Shown: positions 49,733-60,591 of the stretch, one piece after another | How positions within the stretch are numbered: position 1 is the stretch's first letter | Layout: every line of letters begins with the position of its first letter | Assembly: GCA_009746045.1 (NCBI GenBank) | Contig: RPFO01000076.1 | Span: forward strand, 1,965,096-2,029,095 | Source of the DNA: Mesostigma viride | Lineage: Eukaryota; Streptophyta; Mesostigmatophyceae; Mesostigmatales; Mesostigmataceae | Reading direction: 5' to 3' | DNA: 64,000 nucleotides | The notes under the pieces: generated by a model | What the model was told of the DNA's origin: nothing | Seen by the model: only the letters and a program-made list of their open reading frames with translations | Databases searched by the model: none | Position numbers and translations under genes: made by a program

Positions 49733-52700
49733 CGACGCTCGCGGCCCCGCGGCTCCGCGGCTTTAGCAGTGGGATCTGCCTAACTCCCCTTCCCGCCCCT
49801 TTGCCTTCGCAGCCCTCGGGCTGTCGGAGAGAGAGCACCGGGTCGGCAGTGAGCCAGGTTCGCCGCGCCTTGCGCGGCCGCCTCCGAAACCTCCTCAGAC
49901 TGCACGCATTTCTTATGCGTGCAGACGCAGACTCATTCTACCTGGCCACCCGAGCCAACCGTCGGCGTCGCCTCGACGCGTTGGCAGGAAGAATCGAAAC
50001 GGTGATTGAAAGCATAAGTCCCCAACCCGCCCCCCCTACCCCACCACCTCCACCCCCACCCCCATCACCACCCTGCTCCATCTCCGCCCCCACCCCCGCC
50101 TGCACCCCCCTTTTCGGTCAACGCGCGCCCTTGGTCATCGCCACCTTCAACGCCCGCACGCTCCAGCCCGACGCTGACCGCTGTCACTGCCTGCGCAGTG
50201 ACGACTGTCAGTGCCATCGAGTCTCCAATCTTATTGGTTTCTGCATCGACAATAATATCGCCATCCTGGGAATCCAAGAACACAGGCGCACTGCATCGGC
50301 CCGCGGATCAACTGCCCTTGTTGCTGACGACATCGACGGCTGGCGGTTCTACTACGGAGGCGGCGACGGCACCGGGAACGGGGGCGTCGGTCTCCTCTGC
50401 TCCCCGCTCGCCGTACGCCACATGGGCGAACCCCAGCTGGTCAACGCTCGGCTCCTCGTGGCCACTTTTCATTCGATGGAGGGCCACTCGACCTACGCCC
50501 TGACGGTGGGCGTTGGTTACGCACCCCACTCCGGCCACCCAGAACAAGACCGCAAGGACTTCTTTGCAGCGCTGGAGAACCTGGCGAACGGCATCCCTGG
50601 TCGCAACTACCTCGCTCTGCTGCTGGACGCCAACGCCACGCTACCACCGGGTACTGGCGGATGTCAGCACGCCCCCAACGGTACGGTCTCCAATGCCAAC
50701 ACTGAACTTTTTGCTGATTTGCTTACGACATGCGATTTGGTCACTGCCAACACCGCTTTCCACATAGTCCAGATGCTTTGGTCACACACACCTCGCCAAC
50801 TGGCACTGAACGCTGCATTGACTATGTTGTAATGCGCAAGCGTCATCAAGGATCTGTACTAGCTGCTCGCTCGCATGTGATCCCCCTGGTGCGCTCCGAT
50901 CATCGCATCGTCACCGCCCGCATCCGCCTGCGATTCCCCTCGCCCTTTCGTAAGCACGTGGCACCACCTGATTTGCGCACACTTCAGTTGCTCGAGAAAT
51001 CTGACGACGCTCTGGAGGACTTCCCTGAAAAACGCGCCCACAAGCGCGCCGCAGAGGCGTTCGTCGACGCGCTGGACATCCCGGCCAGCCACGCCCAGCT
51101 GTTCGCTGCCGGCCCGGCATCGGCCCTTCGGCACCTCGCTGACAAGCTGCCCGCGGCCGGGGCCCTACTGCCCCCCCGCCGCCCGCCCCGCTTCACCAGC
51201 CTGCACCGGCTCCCCGCCGTCATCCAGGCCCGGCAAGCCCTGCGCGACAACAGCGACCCCGCCCGCTACGCCCGCCTCAAAGCCGATTACCACTCGGCCA
51301 TCCGGCAGGCGACCAAGGAGCAGGAGGACCTTCATGTCCGCGAGTACTTCGCCCACCTCAAGGACCAGCACGGCAAGTACGCCTGGACCCGCCTGCGTCA
51401 CGCCCAACGGCCCGCCGGCGGCGCGCAGCCGGCGCCGCGGACGCTCTCTGGCTCACCGCAGCAGCAGCTCGACCAGTGGTATTCCTCCCAGTCCCGGCTG
51501 CTCGGCGCCCCCCCGCCGCCTCCGCCGCTTGGCCCTCTGGCGGCCGCACGCCTGGCAGTAGCACCGGCGGACGTCCCTGCGCCGCCCACGCCGCCCGCCG
51601 CTGAGCAGGACTACACGTACCCAGCCCTGACGGAACCCCTGGCCGACCCCAACGAGCTCCCGCCGTTCACCGAGCTCGAGCTGAGCACCGCCGCCAAGCA
51701 ACTCCGCTTCTATGCCGCCGTTGGACCTGACCAGCTCCCAGCCCCGGTGATTAAGCTGACGGCGCTCACGGGGTTCCTGCTTGACGTCTGCAACCGGATC
51801 CTGCTTGCCGACGCGCCGCCGATTCCTGAGTGGCAGCACAGCTACCGTATTATGCTGTACAAAAACAAAGGTTCCCCTGACGACCCCGCCAACTACAGAG
51901 GAGTCTGCATCCAGAGCGCCGCACTTAAGTTGTTCATGCGCATGATCCTCAACCGCCTTCGTTCTGCTCTCGACTGTCACCTTGGGGAAAGTCAAATGGG
52001 CTTCCGTCCTGGGCGCAACACCGTCATGGCCATCTTCGTCGCGCGTCGCCTCTTCGAGGAAATCGCTCTCCTGCAACCTGGTGAGTTTCCCGCCATCCTG
52101 ATCTTCGTCGACTTCATCAAGGCTTTTGATTCTGTCCTCTGGGACGCTCTATGGGCTGTACTTGCTCGCGCTCGCGTCCCCACTCCCCTGATTACCGTCA
52201 TCCGCACGCTGTATGAGGGGTCGACCACTTCGGTGCGCACTCAACACGGCATTACCCCGCCATGCCCACTGCAGACCGGCGTCTGGCAGGGTTGCGTCCT
52301 GTCGCCGTACCTGTTTATTATTGTAGTGGATTATGTTATGCGCCAGGCACGTGCTCGCTTTGCTAGCATTGCAGGCCGTGCCCCTGGCCTAGCGATCACG
52401 AACGAGCTTGGGGAAGGGGGGCCGACTAACAAGCAGAATTTACTAGCTGACCTCATTTATGCCGACGACATCACGCTCATCGAGAAGCCGGAGTCTGCCC
52501 AACTTTGGCTGGACTGCCTGGCGCTCGAGGCTCGGGCGGTTGGTCTAGAAATCAGCCCCAAAACGGAGGCCCTGGCCCTCGGCATGGCAGGGCCCCCACC
52601 CACACTCCGCCTCTTAGACGATGCCGAGGTCAACTACCCTCCTTCAGGCCGCTTCAAGCTGCTCGGCAGTTGGCTTCCCGACTGCGAGGACGACATGACG

Positions 52701-53360
52701 ACACGGATCGGCATGGCGTGGGCGCACCTCCATGACCACCGCCGCTGGTGGAGCAACCCCGCCCTACCCCGGATCGTCAAGCGTGACCTCTTCAAGGTCG
52801 TCATTCTGACGATCCTGACCTACGGCGCCGAGACGTGGACACTGATGCAGGAGCTGGAGCAACGACTCGACGGCGCCGTCACCAAGATGCTGCGCAAGGC
52901 CCTTAACATCCCCTTTGGTTTGCACATTAGTAATGAGGATTTGTACGCTGATTTGCCCTATGTTTCCCACATTATTAGGCACAGGCGCCTGGGCCTAGCC
53001 GGGCACCTGGCCCGCACAGATCAGGTAGATACATCAGATAGACTAGCTGGCACCAAGCCCGCCCAGCCTGGGCGATATGTCCTCACCTGGCATGCCCCCG
53101 GCCGCGCGCGGCAGGGCCGCCACCCGTGGACTTTTCGTGATAGACTCGGCATGGACATGTGCTACACTAGACGTGACGGGCTCACCCCCGGGCAGCCTCC
53201 TGGTTTGTCTGTAATATGGAGGCAGATGGTGCGCAAGGATAGATGGCAAGTAGTGATGAAGGAGACCACCCCCAAGCCTGTGGGGGCTCCGCGTGTGACC
53301 AAGTATGGCATTCATAGCGATTCGGGCCGCGGTGCCCACACCCCTGTAACTAGGACCTAG
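49729..53360 (+). pseudogene. LINE ORF2: APE endonuclease and reverse transcriptase, one frameshift
   Basis: Starts at ATG 49,729. Endonuclease motifs: VIATFNARTL, ILGIQEHRR, YALTVGVGYAPH, LLLDANATL, and after a one-base break near 50,770 ERCIDYVVM and VRSDHRIV. RT: FYAAVGPDQLPAPVI, IMLYKNKGSPDDPANYRGV, motif A IFVDFIKAFDS, motif B LQTGVWQGCVLSPYLF, motif C LIYADDITL. The C-terminus has an RT thumb, a HxxH-like region (RHRRLGLAGHLAR) and ends GAHTPVTRT. The break is the only defect over 3.6 kb and may be recent or a sequence error. The enzyme nicks target DNA and reverse transcribes the element. Confidence 0.85.
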
Positions 53361-53477
53361 ATAGCTTATACCATCCATTCCATCCCATGTTCCCCTCCCA
53401 CTGAGGACTTATGCTCACGTGACGCAGTCACGTGTCTATTAATTAATTAATTAATTAATTAATTAATTAAATAATTA
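53361..53477 (+). other. LINE 3'UTR with hairpin and ATTA tail
   Basis: Hairpin CACGTGAC-GCA-GTCACGTG at 53,416-53,434, then (ATTA)n to 53,477. The hairpin is preserved in both truncated copies (6797-6815 and 8790-8808), so it is probably the recognition structure for the element's reverse transcriptase. Confidence 0.75.
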
Positions 53478-53487
53478 ATGCGTTGCA
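53478..53487. repeat. LINE target-site duplication, right copy
   Basis: ATGCGTTGCA, the partner of 47,652-47,661. Confidence 0.75.
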
Positions 53488-53576
53488 AGATTACACCCTC
53501 CTTTCGGCTGAACTGAATTAAAATTACCAATGCGGAGGGTGTACAACTGTAGCATCGGTTTCTACAAGAAACTCAC

Positions 53577-53767
53577 CAGAATTCAATGCCGTATCCGGGT
53601 TCGGATGTTGCATGCTGAAGTGCAAAGTCAAGCATCAGTTGTAAGGCCTCAAGCTTCTCGACCTCAGAGAGAGTATATGCTTGTTGACGAAAGCGCTTGC
53701 TCGGCAGAATACACTTGGACGGATCAGTTTCCACCAGAATGTCCCACACAGACGGGAAGCCTTGACC
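53577..53767 (-). pseudogene. CACTA transposase exon (after DUF4218-like exon)
   Basis: Well-marked splice sites: acceptor with a long T tract and CAG (53,768-53,770), donor GTGAGT at 53,576. Encodes GQGFPSVWDILVETDPSK and a helical LEALQLMLDFALQHA. It lies between the DUF4218-like exon upstream and the intron holding the LINE. Confidence 0.6.
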
Positions 53768-53941
53768 CTGAAAAAAAAAACACATGAACCAAATAGAAAA
53801 AAAAGAACGTAAGTACATGTTTTGCATACACTGCTAGAAACACTCGCTTAATAACCTGCTAGAAACACTCGCTGAAACATGGGAAATGTGCATGCAGCCA
53901 AGCAAACACGAAGTTTGTTTAAAAAACTTACCCACACAGTC

Positions 53942-54452
53942 TGGCGCGTGAAGTAGCTCGGGATGTTCAATGCCTTGAAGTCCATGAAGAAGTTCCCCAT
54001 GGAGCATTCCACGTTCTTGTTTGACAACGGGCCAGAAGTAATCACCGCCATTTGGCGCTCACCCCAAGTCATGCTCCGGCCATCAGGCAGGCCAGCATAC
54101 CGGATCTGTTCCGCCAAGTGAGATGCAGCATGGACTGATCTTGACATTTCTGACGCTGGCATAACACACTCTAATGCTACCACCGCACGCACCATCATTT
54201 CGCCCACTTCGACTAACTGCGATTGAGTGAGGCACCTTGCTGAAAATACAGCATTAAAGGCCACAGACAGCTGGACAAATGCCGCGCGGGCATCCGGATG
54301 CAAACGATTGCGCAACACGACCGGCAACAACAAGCACATGTACTTGTTTTTGTCACTTGTTTTCATCGTCTCATCGCTTTTCCCGTCAGCGGCTAGTCCG
54401 TGGTATCGCCCAGGCACATAGTCCGGGAGGCGGTCGAACGCCTTTTCCACCT
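53942..54452 (-). pseudogene. CACTA transposase exon, DUF4218-like
   Basis: Acceptor AATGCAG at 54,453-54,455, donor GTAAGT at 53,941. Encodes EVEKAFDRLPDYVPGR, then KYMCLLLPVVLRNRL, an FNAVFSARCL segment, VEVGEMMVRAVVALE and HAASHLAEQIRYAGLP. This is the order of DUF4218 in plant En/Spm proteins, where LLPVALRG, FFNALCSK and HLVREI occupy the same places. It is part of the catalytic protein that excises the transposon by cut and paste. Confidence 0.75.
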
Positions 54453-54846
54453 CTGCATTCAACAGAAACATGGTATGATACACAGATGTAAACGATCACA
54501 TTGACAATTTGATTAGAAAATTATGTCAGAGGCGAATTCTCAGAGTGGCCAAACACTGTCAGCCCAAATGCTCCGGCAAATCCTGACACTAACCCCATAA
54601 ATAGTTATTGAAAAAATGAAAGCAAGTCTTACAAGCAACATGTTTACCCTAACAAGGGCACTTGGTTTGATGTGGTACACAGAAATCTCTCATGACAGTG
54701 GACTACGTCATGGGATCTATGGACCAACACAGCAATTAAGCAATCTTGGCAGATGACAACATGAAACACTTTATATAAAATACCAACAAACAACATCCAA
54801 ACCAATTCCAATAAAAAAGCATATACACATCCACAGACATACATAC

Positions 54847-54898
54847 CACGGGTGGCCGCTTTCTCCTCCGACGTGAGTTGACATGGTGGATGTCGAGA
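54847..54898 (-). pseudogene. CACTA transposase exon fragment
   Basis: Encodes SRHPPCQLTSEEKAATRG up to a GTATGT donor at 54,846. The CQLTSEEK segment corresponds to the (A)CYSLSPEEK-like stretch before DUF4218 in plant homologues. Its upstream part is cut off by the repeat element beginning at about 54,899. Confidence 0.45.
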
Positions 54899-56669
54899 TT
54901 TTTTTTTAATGCTTATAAGTGGGCAATTACAGAACCCATGAGTGAGCCTGCCACGCTGCACCCATTTCATGATTGATTGTAGTTCTCGTTACCCTAGAAA
55001 CAAACACAAAAAGAGGGAGGGAGGGCGGGACAAGAAAAAGAGACCTAGAACATCGTGCAAATGGCACTTTAGGGCGGCGTAGCCCAGGCTCGCCTCATGA
55101 GCCGTCAGCAACAGTAACTTAATTGCTACTTAACTTAACGAACTAGAAATGGCCATACAAAACTGGCCAACTAATTCTAACTCATGGAACCGGTCCAGCC
55201 CAAGGCCCACCGTCCCGTAGTACCACTCACATAGCGGCGTTCATTCTCATCTGTTATAAAGAAACTACGTTCAGAGAACACCGATTCTATTCCCACTATT
55301 ACCAATCCACCAACATTTGATTAAAACAATAAGTGGGCAATTACAGAACCCATGAGTGAGCCTGCCACGCTGCACCCATTTCATGATTGATTGTAGTTCT
55401 CGTTACCCAACCCCCCTTTCCTGGTGCTTTATCTCCAAAGCTCCGCCAACCACTTTTGCTCAGTGGCTCCCGAGGCTGCCCTGCCGCAACGGTCACGACC
55501 ATTACAATCGCCGGCGGCTGTAGCGAGCCTCATGCACGATAACCCTTTGCAGGGCCCCCCCCAGCCTTCCACCCTCGGCCAGTAAAAGAGGGTGTTGAAT
55601 GTGCACGCAAAGACAAGGAAGAAGACGCCTCGTTTAACGATCACGGACCTCCCTCAAAGGCCAGTGCCGCCCTAACGTGACGACAACTTGTAGGACGTCA
55701 CCCGATGCCACCATATCTCGATTACTGTCAACGTTGTCACCTGGGGGAGTAACTTTCCATATTTCAGGTTTTAGTTGATGAGCAGGCTCTCATCACACAC
55801 CCCAGCGGCCGATAAAGCGCAAGCGCAACTGGGCCGGCCAAAATATTTGGTCCTGCCCGGCCCAGGTCCGTCTGTTAAACTGGCCCCTTAAGTCTCGGTC
55901 TGAATCGAAATATTGCATAATTCCGGAATTCGTCCCCACCACATTCCCGAGACCTCACGCACCCATAAGAGCGGATGCTGGTAAATATTTTTCTACTTAC
56001 GCGAGGGCCGACAGACTTGTCGTCCATCACAATGCCCACTAAAAGTAACCCGACCACCCTTCCTTCGGCAGTCAGCAGTCAGGAACTGCAACCCTGCTGC
56101 GACATTCCGCAGCAAAGCGGTAGGCACTGCAGCGTGGCACGGAAATCTTACTCATGGCTTCAGAGTTCCGTACAGGTGCCACGCGCAGGCAAACGCGAAG
56201 TATTTTATAGTCTCTCGTCGGCCAAGAACCCAGCTGCGGGGAGAAAACCGACGAGGGTAATTTCAATTTCTTTTTCACAGTCACGTGACTGTTCAAGCTA
56301 TGTCAGTCACGCGCCATCTCTAATCGGCCACCGCCAGCCAAAAGGCTGACGCGATTAGGGCAGCATTAAATTTCTTGTAATCCGCCATACCCATACCCCA
56401 TACATCCGATTACAAGAAAAAGAGACCTAGAACATCGTGCAAATGGCACTTTAGGGCGGCGTAGCCCAGGCTCGCCTCATGAGCCGTCAGCAACAGTAAC
56501 TTAATTGCTACTTAACTTAACGAACTAGAAATGGCCATACAAAACTGGCCAACTAATTCTAACTCATGGAACCGGTCCAGCCCAAGGCCCACCGTCCCGT
56601 AGTACCACTCACATAGCGGCGTTCATTCTCATCTGTTATAAAGAAACTACGTTCAGAGAACACCGATTG
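54899..56669 (-). mobile_element. Dimeric dispersed element (family B) inside the CACTA transposase
   Basis: In minus orientation a long unit (56,669 to 55,288) is followed in tandem by a short one (55,287 to about 54,899). The first about 258 bp are repeated almost identically (56,412-56,669 and 55,030-55,287), and about 78 bp near each unit's end (54,916-54,990; 55,332-55,409) are also shared. Its start AATCGGTGTTCTCTGAACG and its end with CCACTTATTGTTTTAAT are recognisably related to family A. It separates transposase exons and has no ORF with a known domain. Confidence 0.7.
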
Positions 56670-56776
56670 TCCGGACACCGTTCTTCGCCACTTTCTCCAC
56701 CTCTTCCGTGGTAACCCAGAGCAGGGCTGCCCCAGTTGTTGCAGCCTTGCTCGAACAGCAGGGGTATGAGCTTTCC
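56670..56776 (-). pseudogene. CACTA transposase exon, cut by insertion
   Basis: Acceptor TATGTGCAG at 56,777-56,779. Reads KAHTPAVRARLQQLGQPC in frame with the preceding exon and continues basic to 56,670, where the family B element begins. Confidence 0.5.
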
Positions 56777-56937
56777 CTGCACATAATAAAAAAGGCCACA
56801 AAGGACAACACAATACCAACGAAACGCACAATCAATAATCAATCAATAAGTATGTAACAAAAATTTGTCCCTTGCATGTGACAAAGTTTACAAACTGCAC
56901 ACTAGAAAAAAAAAGAACACTGTCGCGTGCTACTTAC

Positions 56938-57415
56938 CGCTGGTGCAGTTGACTATCCGGAGCAGGCAGTTGGGGCCAAGGTGACTGAACTCATCCACCA
57001 GATGTCGAGTTAACAGCTTGGTCCAGTACGGCAGCTTGCCGAATATTTCAGGTTGCACCCCCAACTCTTCCCGACAATATTTCAGGTACCCATCATAATC
57101 CATTTCTGGAGGGGCAGCTCCAGTCCCGGATGGTCGCGCAGGGTCACCTTCCTTCAAAAGCGTAGAGTGCCCTAAGTACACAAGCTTCCCATTGGAAAAA
57201 AAAATTGCTTCCCATTCTGGCCCATGTAACATGCAGCCGCAGTATCCAGCATCTGAGATGTTTAGTGACTTTGCAAAAGCTGGGTAGTCGTGGATTACCC
57301 ACAGTAGGAGCGCCTGCAGGCGCACAGGTTGTAAATGGCCGCCATGGTCATCCACGATGTCGCATACATAAAAACCATTCCACATCGCCACAAGCTCATC
57401 AACCGCCAACTCCCA
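56938..57415 (-). pseudogene. CACTA transposase exon, Tnp2 core
   Basis: Upstream of the first Met the frame reads EYWELAVDELVAMWNG, so the exon continued into the part now separated by the inserted repeat. It contains LQALLLWVIHDYPAFAK, then a small-residue segment and CGCMLHGPEW, closely matching the Tnp2 pattern (VDEL..LW.G, AMLMWTINDFPA, CP.C). It ends at donor GTAAGT (56,937). In Tnp2 proteins this part belongs to the presumed RNase H-like catalytic region. Confidence 0.8.
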
Positions 57416-57420
57416 GTACT

Positions 57421-59378
57421 CGGGGTTCTTTGAACGGAGTTTCTTCTATACGTGAATGCGGGAACAAGAGGCCGCTGGATGAGCGGCTTATATGTCGTAG
57501 TGTTTTCTTGTAGCTGTTTGGCTAGAGCTTTTGTGATTAGTAGATGCAGTATAGTGCATGGTTGAAAAATGAATTAAATAAAATGTGCGTTCCGCGCTTG
57601 GGTTGATTATACCCGGGCGGAACGGGGCGTGAGGTGCAGTGCCCCTGAAAAGAACAACCTACGCATTACTTAACACTAGCCGTGCAGATTCGGGATATTC
57701 TACCCCCGGTCTGTACGGTTAGCGTCTTGCTAGCATCACTGAACATAAGGGTTTAATGACGTCAGTTAGCTAGGGATAAGGGAGGTTTTGCGACTAAAAG
57801 CCGCTCTGGCTGGTTTTGTCGGCCTCTTTCTTTGCTCGTTGTCGTTGCGGCGGCAGCCGCAGCTATGGGTGCTGCGGAGCAAAATCCCAAAAGCACTGGT
57901 TGCACCGGCCACTTGGCCAGTGGTGAGACTTCCAGTTGTTAACCGGCCAGGCGTAGTTCCTCGCCCGGTTAACTAAAAGAAAAGAAAATGATTACCTCCG
58001 GTCCGCACCTTTTCCCCAGCTTGGGGTCTTTGGTGGGCCGGGTGCCGTGACAGGTGCTCAACTGTCGCTTGGTCGGCCCAGTGCGCGAGCTGGTGCTCCG
58101 TACCTGGGGATGCTTGCACCCTGGGTTGGAGCCGGATGGCTGGCACTGGCGACCCGTGTCTCGGTCCGCGGCCTGAGGCTTTTTCTTCGGAAATTGCTGC
58201 TGGCCAGCAAACTTTGCAATTGCCTTCCGCCGAGGGGGGGGTGGTTGGGGCTGGGGACGGCGATGGGAAAAGCGCCTAAGCTAGAAACTTTTTCCCCACG
58301 CATAGAAACCTCGGGGGGGAATGCGGTCTTGGCTGAACGGACTCTCGTTCAGCCAGGTGCCTGGGGCTGTGGCCTCAGGCATCCGGGCTGGCGGGGCCTG
58401 GGCTAGGTCCACGTTTTTTCTCGAAGCACCCCGGGTCTATGGGGAGACGGCCATAGCGGTACCGACTCGGGGCCCCGAGAGGGGTCATGATAGGCTGGCC
58501 GTGCGCAATCGCAGTGCAAATGCGCTGGGCCTTTTTGGGCCTGGCCATGCATCCACAGCCGCCGGGCACACGCCTCCCGATGTGGGGGGCTCCCGTTTTG
58601 CGGCAGGGCGGTCACTTGTGACAACGAGCAAGGTGGAGTGCGGCTTCAAGGGAAAGCCAGGGCGGGGGTGATTGGGCAACGTACTTCATGAAGGGCCTTG
58701 AACGGCGTGCCTCCGGGCATGTCAAACGTGTCACATGTATGCTTCCACTTATTGTTTTAATGAAGATGCTGGTTTTTGTGGGAGCTACGTGGGACATGAA
58801 TCGGGGTTCTTTGAACGGAGTTTCTTCTATACGTGAATGCGGGAACAAGAGGCCGCTGGATGAGCGGCTTATAGGTCGTAGTGTTTTCTTGTAGCTGTTT
58901 GGCTAGAGCTTTTGTGATTAGTAGATGCAGTATAGTGCATGGTTGAAAAATGAATTAAATAAAATGTGCGTTCCGCGCTTGGGTTGATTATACCCGGGCG
59001 GAACGGGGCGTGAGGTGCAGTGCCCCTGAAAAGAACAACCTACGCATTATTTAATACTAGCCGTGCAGATTCGGGATATTCTACCCCCGGTCTGTACGGT
59101 TAGCGTCTTACTAGCATCACTGAACATAAGGGTTTAATGACGTCAGTTAGCTAGGGATAAGGGAGGTTTTGCGACTAAAAGCCGCTCTGGCTGGTTTTGT
59201 CGGCCTCTTTCTTTGCTCCCCACCCACCCACCCTTGTCTTGGTTGCCTCTAGGGCAACGTACTTCATGAAGGGCCTTGAACGGCGTGCCTCCGGGCATGT
59301 CAATAGTGTCACATGTATGCTTCCACTTATTGTTTTAATGAAGATGCTGGTTTTTGTGGGAGCTACGTGGGACATGAA
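57421..59378 (+). mobile_element. Dimeric dispersed element (family A), long + short unit
   Basis: A long unit (57,421-58,801; it contains an about 840-bp GC-rich segment, 57,836-58,673) is followed directly by a 580-bp short unit (58,802-59,378). Both start CGGGGTTCTTTGAACGGAG and end GCTACGTGGGACATGAA. It interrupts the Tnp2 coding sequence between KAPKRMQV and YWELAVDEL. No clear target duplication was seen here. It is the most complete copy; the insertion at 15.2 kb is a 5'-truncated version. Confidence 0.8.
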
Positions 59379-59636
59379 ACCTGCATTCTTTTTGGAGCCT
59401 TGCCCTTGGCGGCACTTATCAGCAGAACCATAGGTGAGAAGTTCTTGTTGACAAATACCCACTCAGGTAAATTGAAGCAAGCCATAACAGCTGGCCAGCA
59501 AGAATAGTTTCCCATAAAGCTACGCGGACACACTCCGTCAACCGCCATCCCGAATATAAGATTACGCAGCTCAGTGCGAAACTGCGGGTAAAGATTTTTT
59601 ACATGTTGTACAGCCGGCCGGACAGTCTGCAAAAAG
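59379..59636 (-). pseudogene. CACTA transposase exon, Tnp2
   Basis: Acceptor TTTTTGCAG at 59,637-59,639. Encodes LIFGMAVDGVCPRSFMG, NYSCWPAVMACFNLPEWV and MVLLISAAKGKAPKRMQV, matching Tnp2 LGLATDGFNPF, YSMWPVVLTPYNLPPWLC and LLIPGPKSPGK. The exon is cut off at its 3' side by the inserted repeat. Confidence 0.82.
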
Positions 59637-59869
59637 AAACAGGCAAGGAAAGAACAAACCACAGAGAATGCATTGAAGCAACGGTAAGAAATACAGATAC
59701 ATCACTTAACACGACACTGACCTTGCCAGGCAAGATTCAATGGCAAGATTCAGGGTTACTAACGTTCTAGCTCTACATACCAAAGTAACGCGGGTTGTGT
59801 AACTCTATCGGCAAGCAAAGATAAAAAAAAACAAGCAATGGCCAGATGTAGAGGCTATGGATTACGAAC

Positions 59870-60476
59870 CTTTGACTCCGTCGACAGTCCGCGTCGGCGA
59901 ATCTGCATCCTTGTTTTCTTTCTCTCCTGCATACCTCAGTGCCATTGACATCTTCTCCATTCTGAACCAGCCCCGAACCCTGTCCAGCAAAGAAAAAACT
60001 CTGACTTGCCGATAGGGCTTCCTCGTATTAATCACCATGCCGTCTGTGTCTGTGAATATCTCATAACGAGGTTCGGCGCACTTTGGGCACTGCTGGAGAT
60101 CCATATCTTTGTAAACATAATCGTCACACTGGCACGCATCGTATACTTTATACGTCAAGCCCAAGTCTCGCAACAGGCGTCTAGCCGCCTCAACAGAAGC
60201 CGGCAAGACATTCCCAGGTGGTAGGAGAGAACTGAAAAGGGCCAGCTGTGCGTCCGCGAACTTCCGAGTACAACCTCCTTGGCCCCATTGCGTTAGCAAT
60301 TGTAGGGCCGCCACAACAGCTGGAGCATTAGATCCTGGGTATAAAGGCGTCTCCAAATGCACACCGTTTGCAGCAGCATCGAAATTCCGGGCGAATTCCA
60401 TAGCTGCCTCAGGCCCCGTTCGGTACTCATCGGCCCATCCCTCCATGAGGAAGTCGTCAAGGCCTTGTTCCTCCAT
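59870..60476 (-). pseudogene. CACTA transposase first exon, Tnp2 N-terminal region
   Basis: From ATG 60,476 (MEEQGLDDFLMEGW). It contains ASVEAARRLLRDLGLTYK, a zinc-binding CQCDDYVY ... CPKCAEPRYE, and FSLLDRVRGWFRMEKMSMAL, equal in order to plant Tnp2 (LPKS..EAKK.L.DLGL.Y, C.N.C.L, CP.C...R, R.F.LKPRLQRLF). A candidate donor follows VDGVK at 59,869, though its phase does not exactly fit the next exon, so an exon edge may be misplaced. With the exons downstream it makes a transposase gene of about 14 kb including the nested insertions. Confidence 0.8.
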
Positions 60477-60500
60477 GGTTGAAAATCGCTAAACAACCAA

Positions 60501-60591
60501 TGATGGCGGCAGCAACGGGGACGGCCCGCGGCCGCCTTGCCCCGGGCCCTCCCCGTTGCTGCCGCCATGGCTACCATGGCGGCAGCAACGA
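60501..60591. repeat. GC-rich inverted repeat upstream of the transposase
   Basis: ATGGCGGCAGCAACGGGGA at about 60,502 pairs with TCCCCGTTGCTGCCGCCAT at about 60,551-60,569, and a third, direct copy ATGGCGGCAGCAACGAGG follows at about 60,577. It lies about 25-100 bp upstream of the transposase start, in the space shared with the divergent gene. Confidence 0.75.

Larger units (their letters stand above)
47662..53477 (+). mobile_element. Full-length LINE (APE type) inside the CACTA transposase gene
   Basis: 5.8 kb: 5' region with three 168-bp monomers, ORF1, ORF2 (endonuclease and reverse transcriptase), short 3'UTR with a hairpin, and an (ATTA)n tail. It is flanked by a 10-bp duplication, ATGCGTTGCA. 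It sits in an intron of the minus-strand transposase gene, between exons ending at 53,577 and beginning at 47,347, in antisense orientation. ORF1 is intact; ORF2 has a single one-base break, so the insertion is young. Truncated relatives are at 6530-6822 and 8748-8815. Confidence 0.9.

Noticed and set aside
55030-56669. Family B direct repeats as LTRs of a small LTR element (TRIM)
   Set aside because: The 258-bp repeats lack TG...CA ends, primer-binding site and polypurine tract, and the dimer order matches family A better.
57836-58673. Long GC-rich frames in the dimeric element
   Set aside because: Open on both strands through composition, with no domain; they change between copies.
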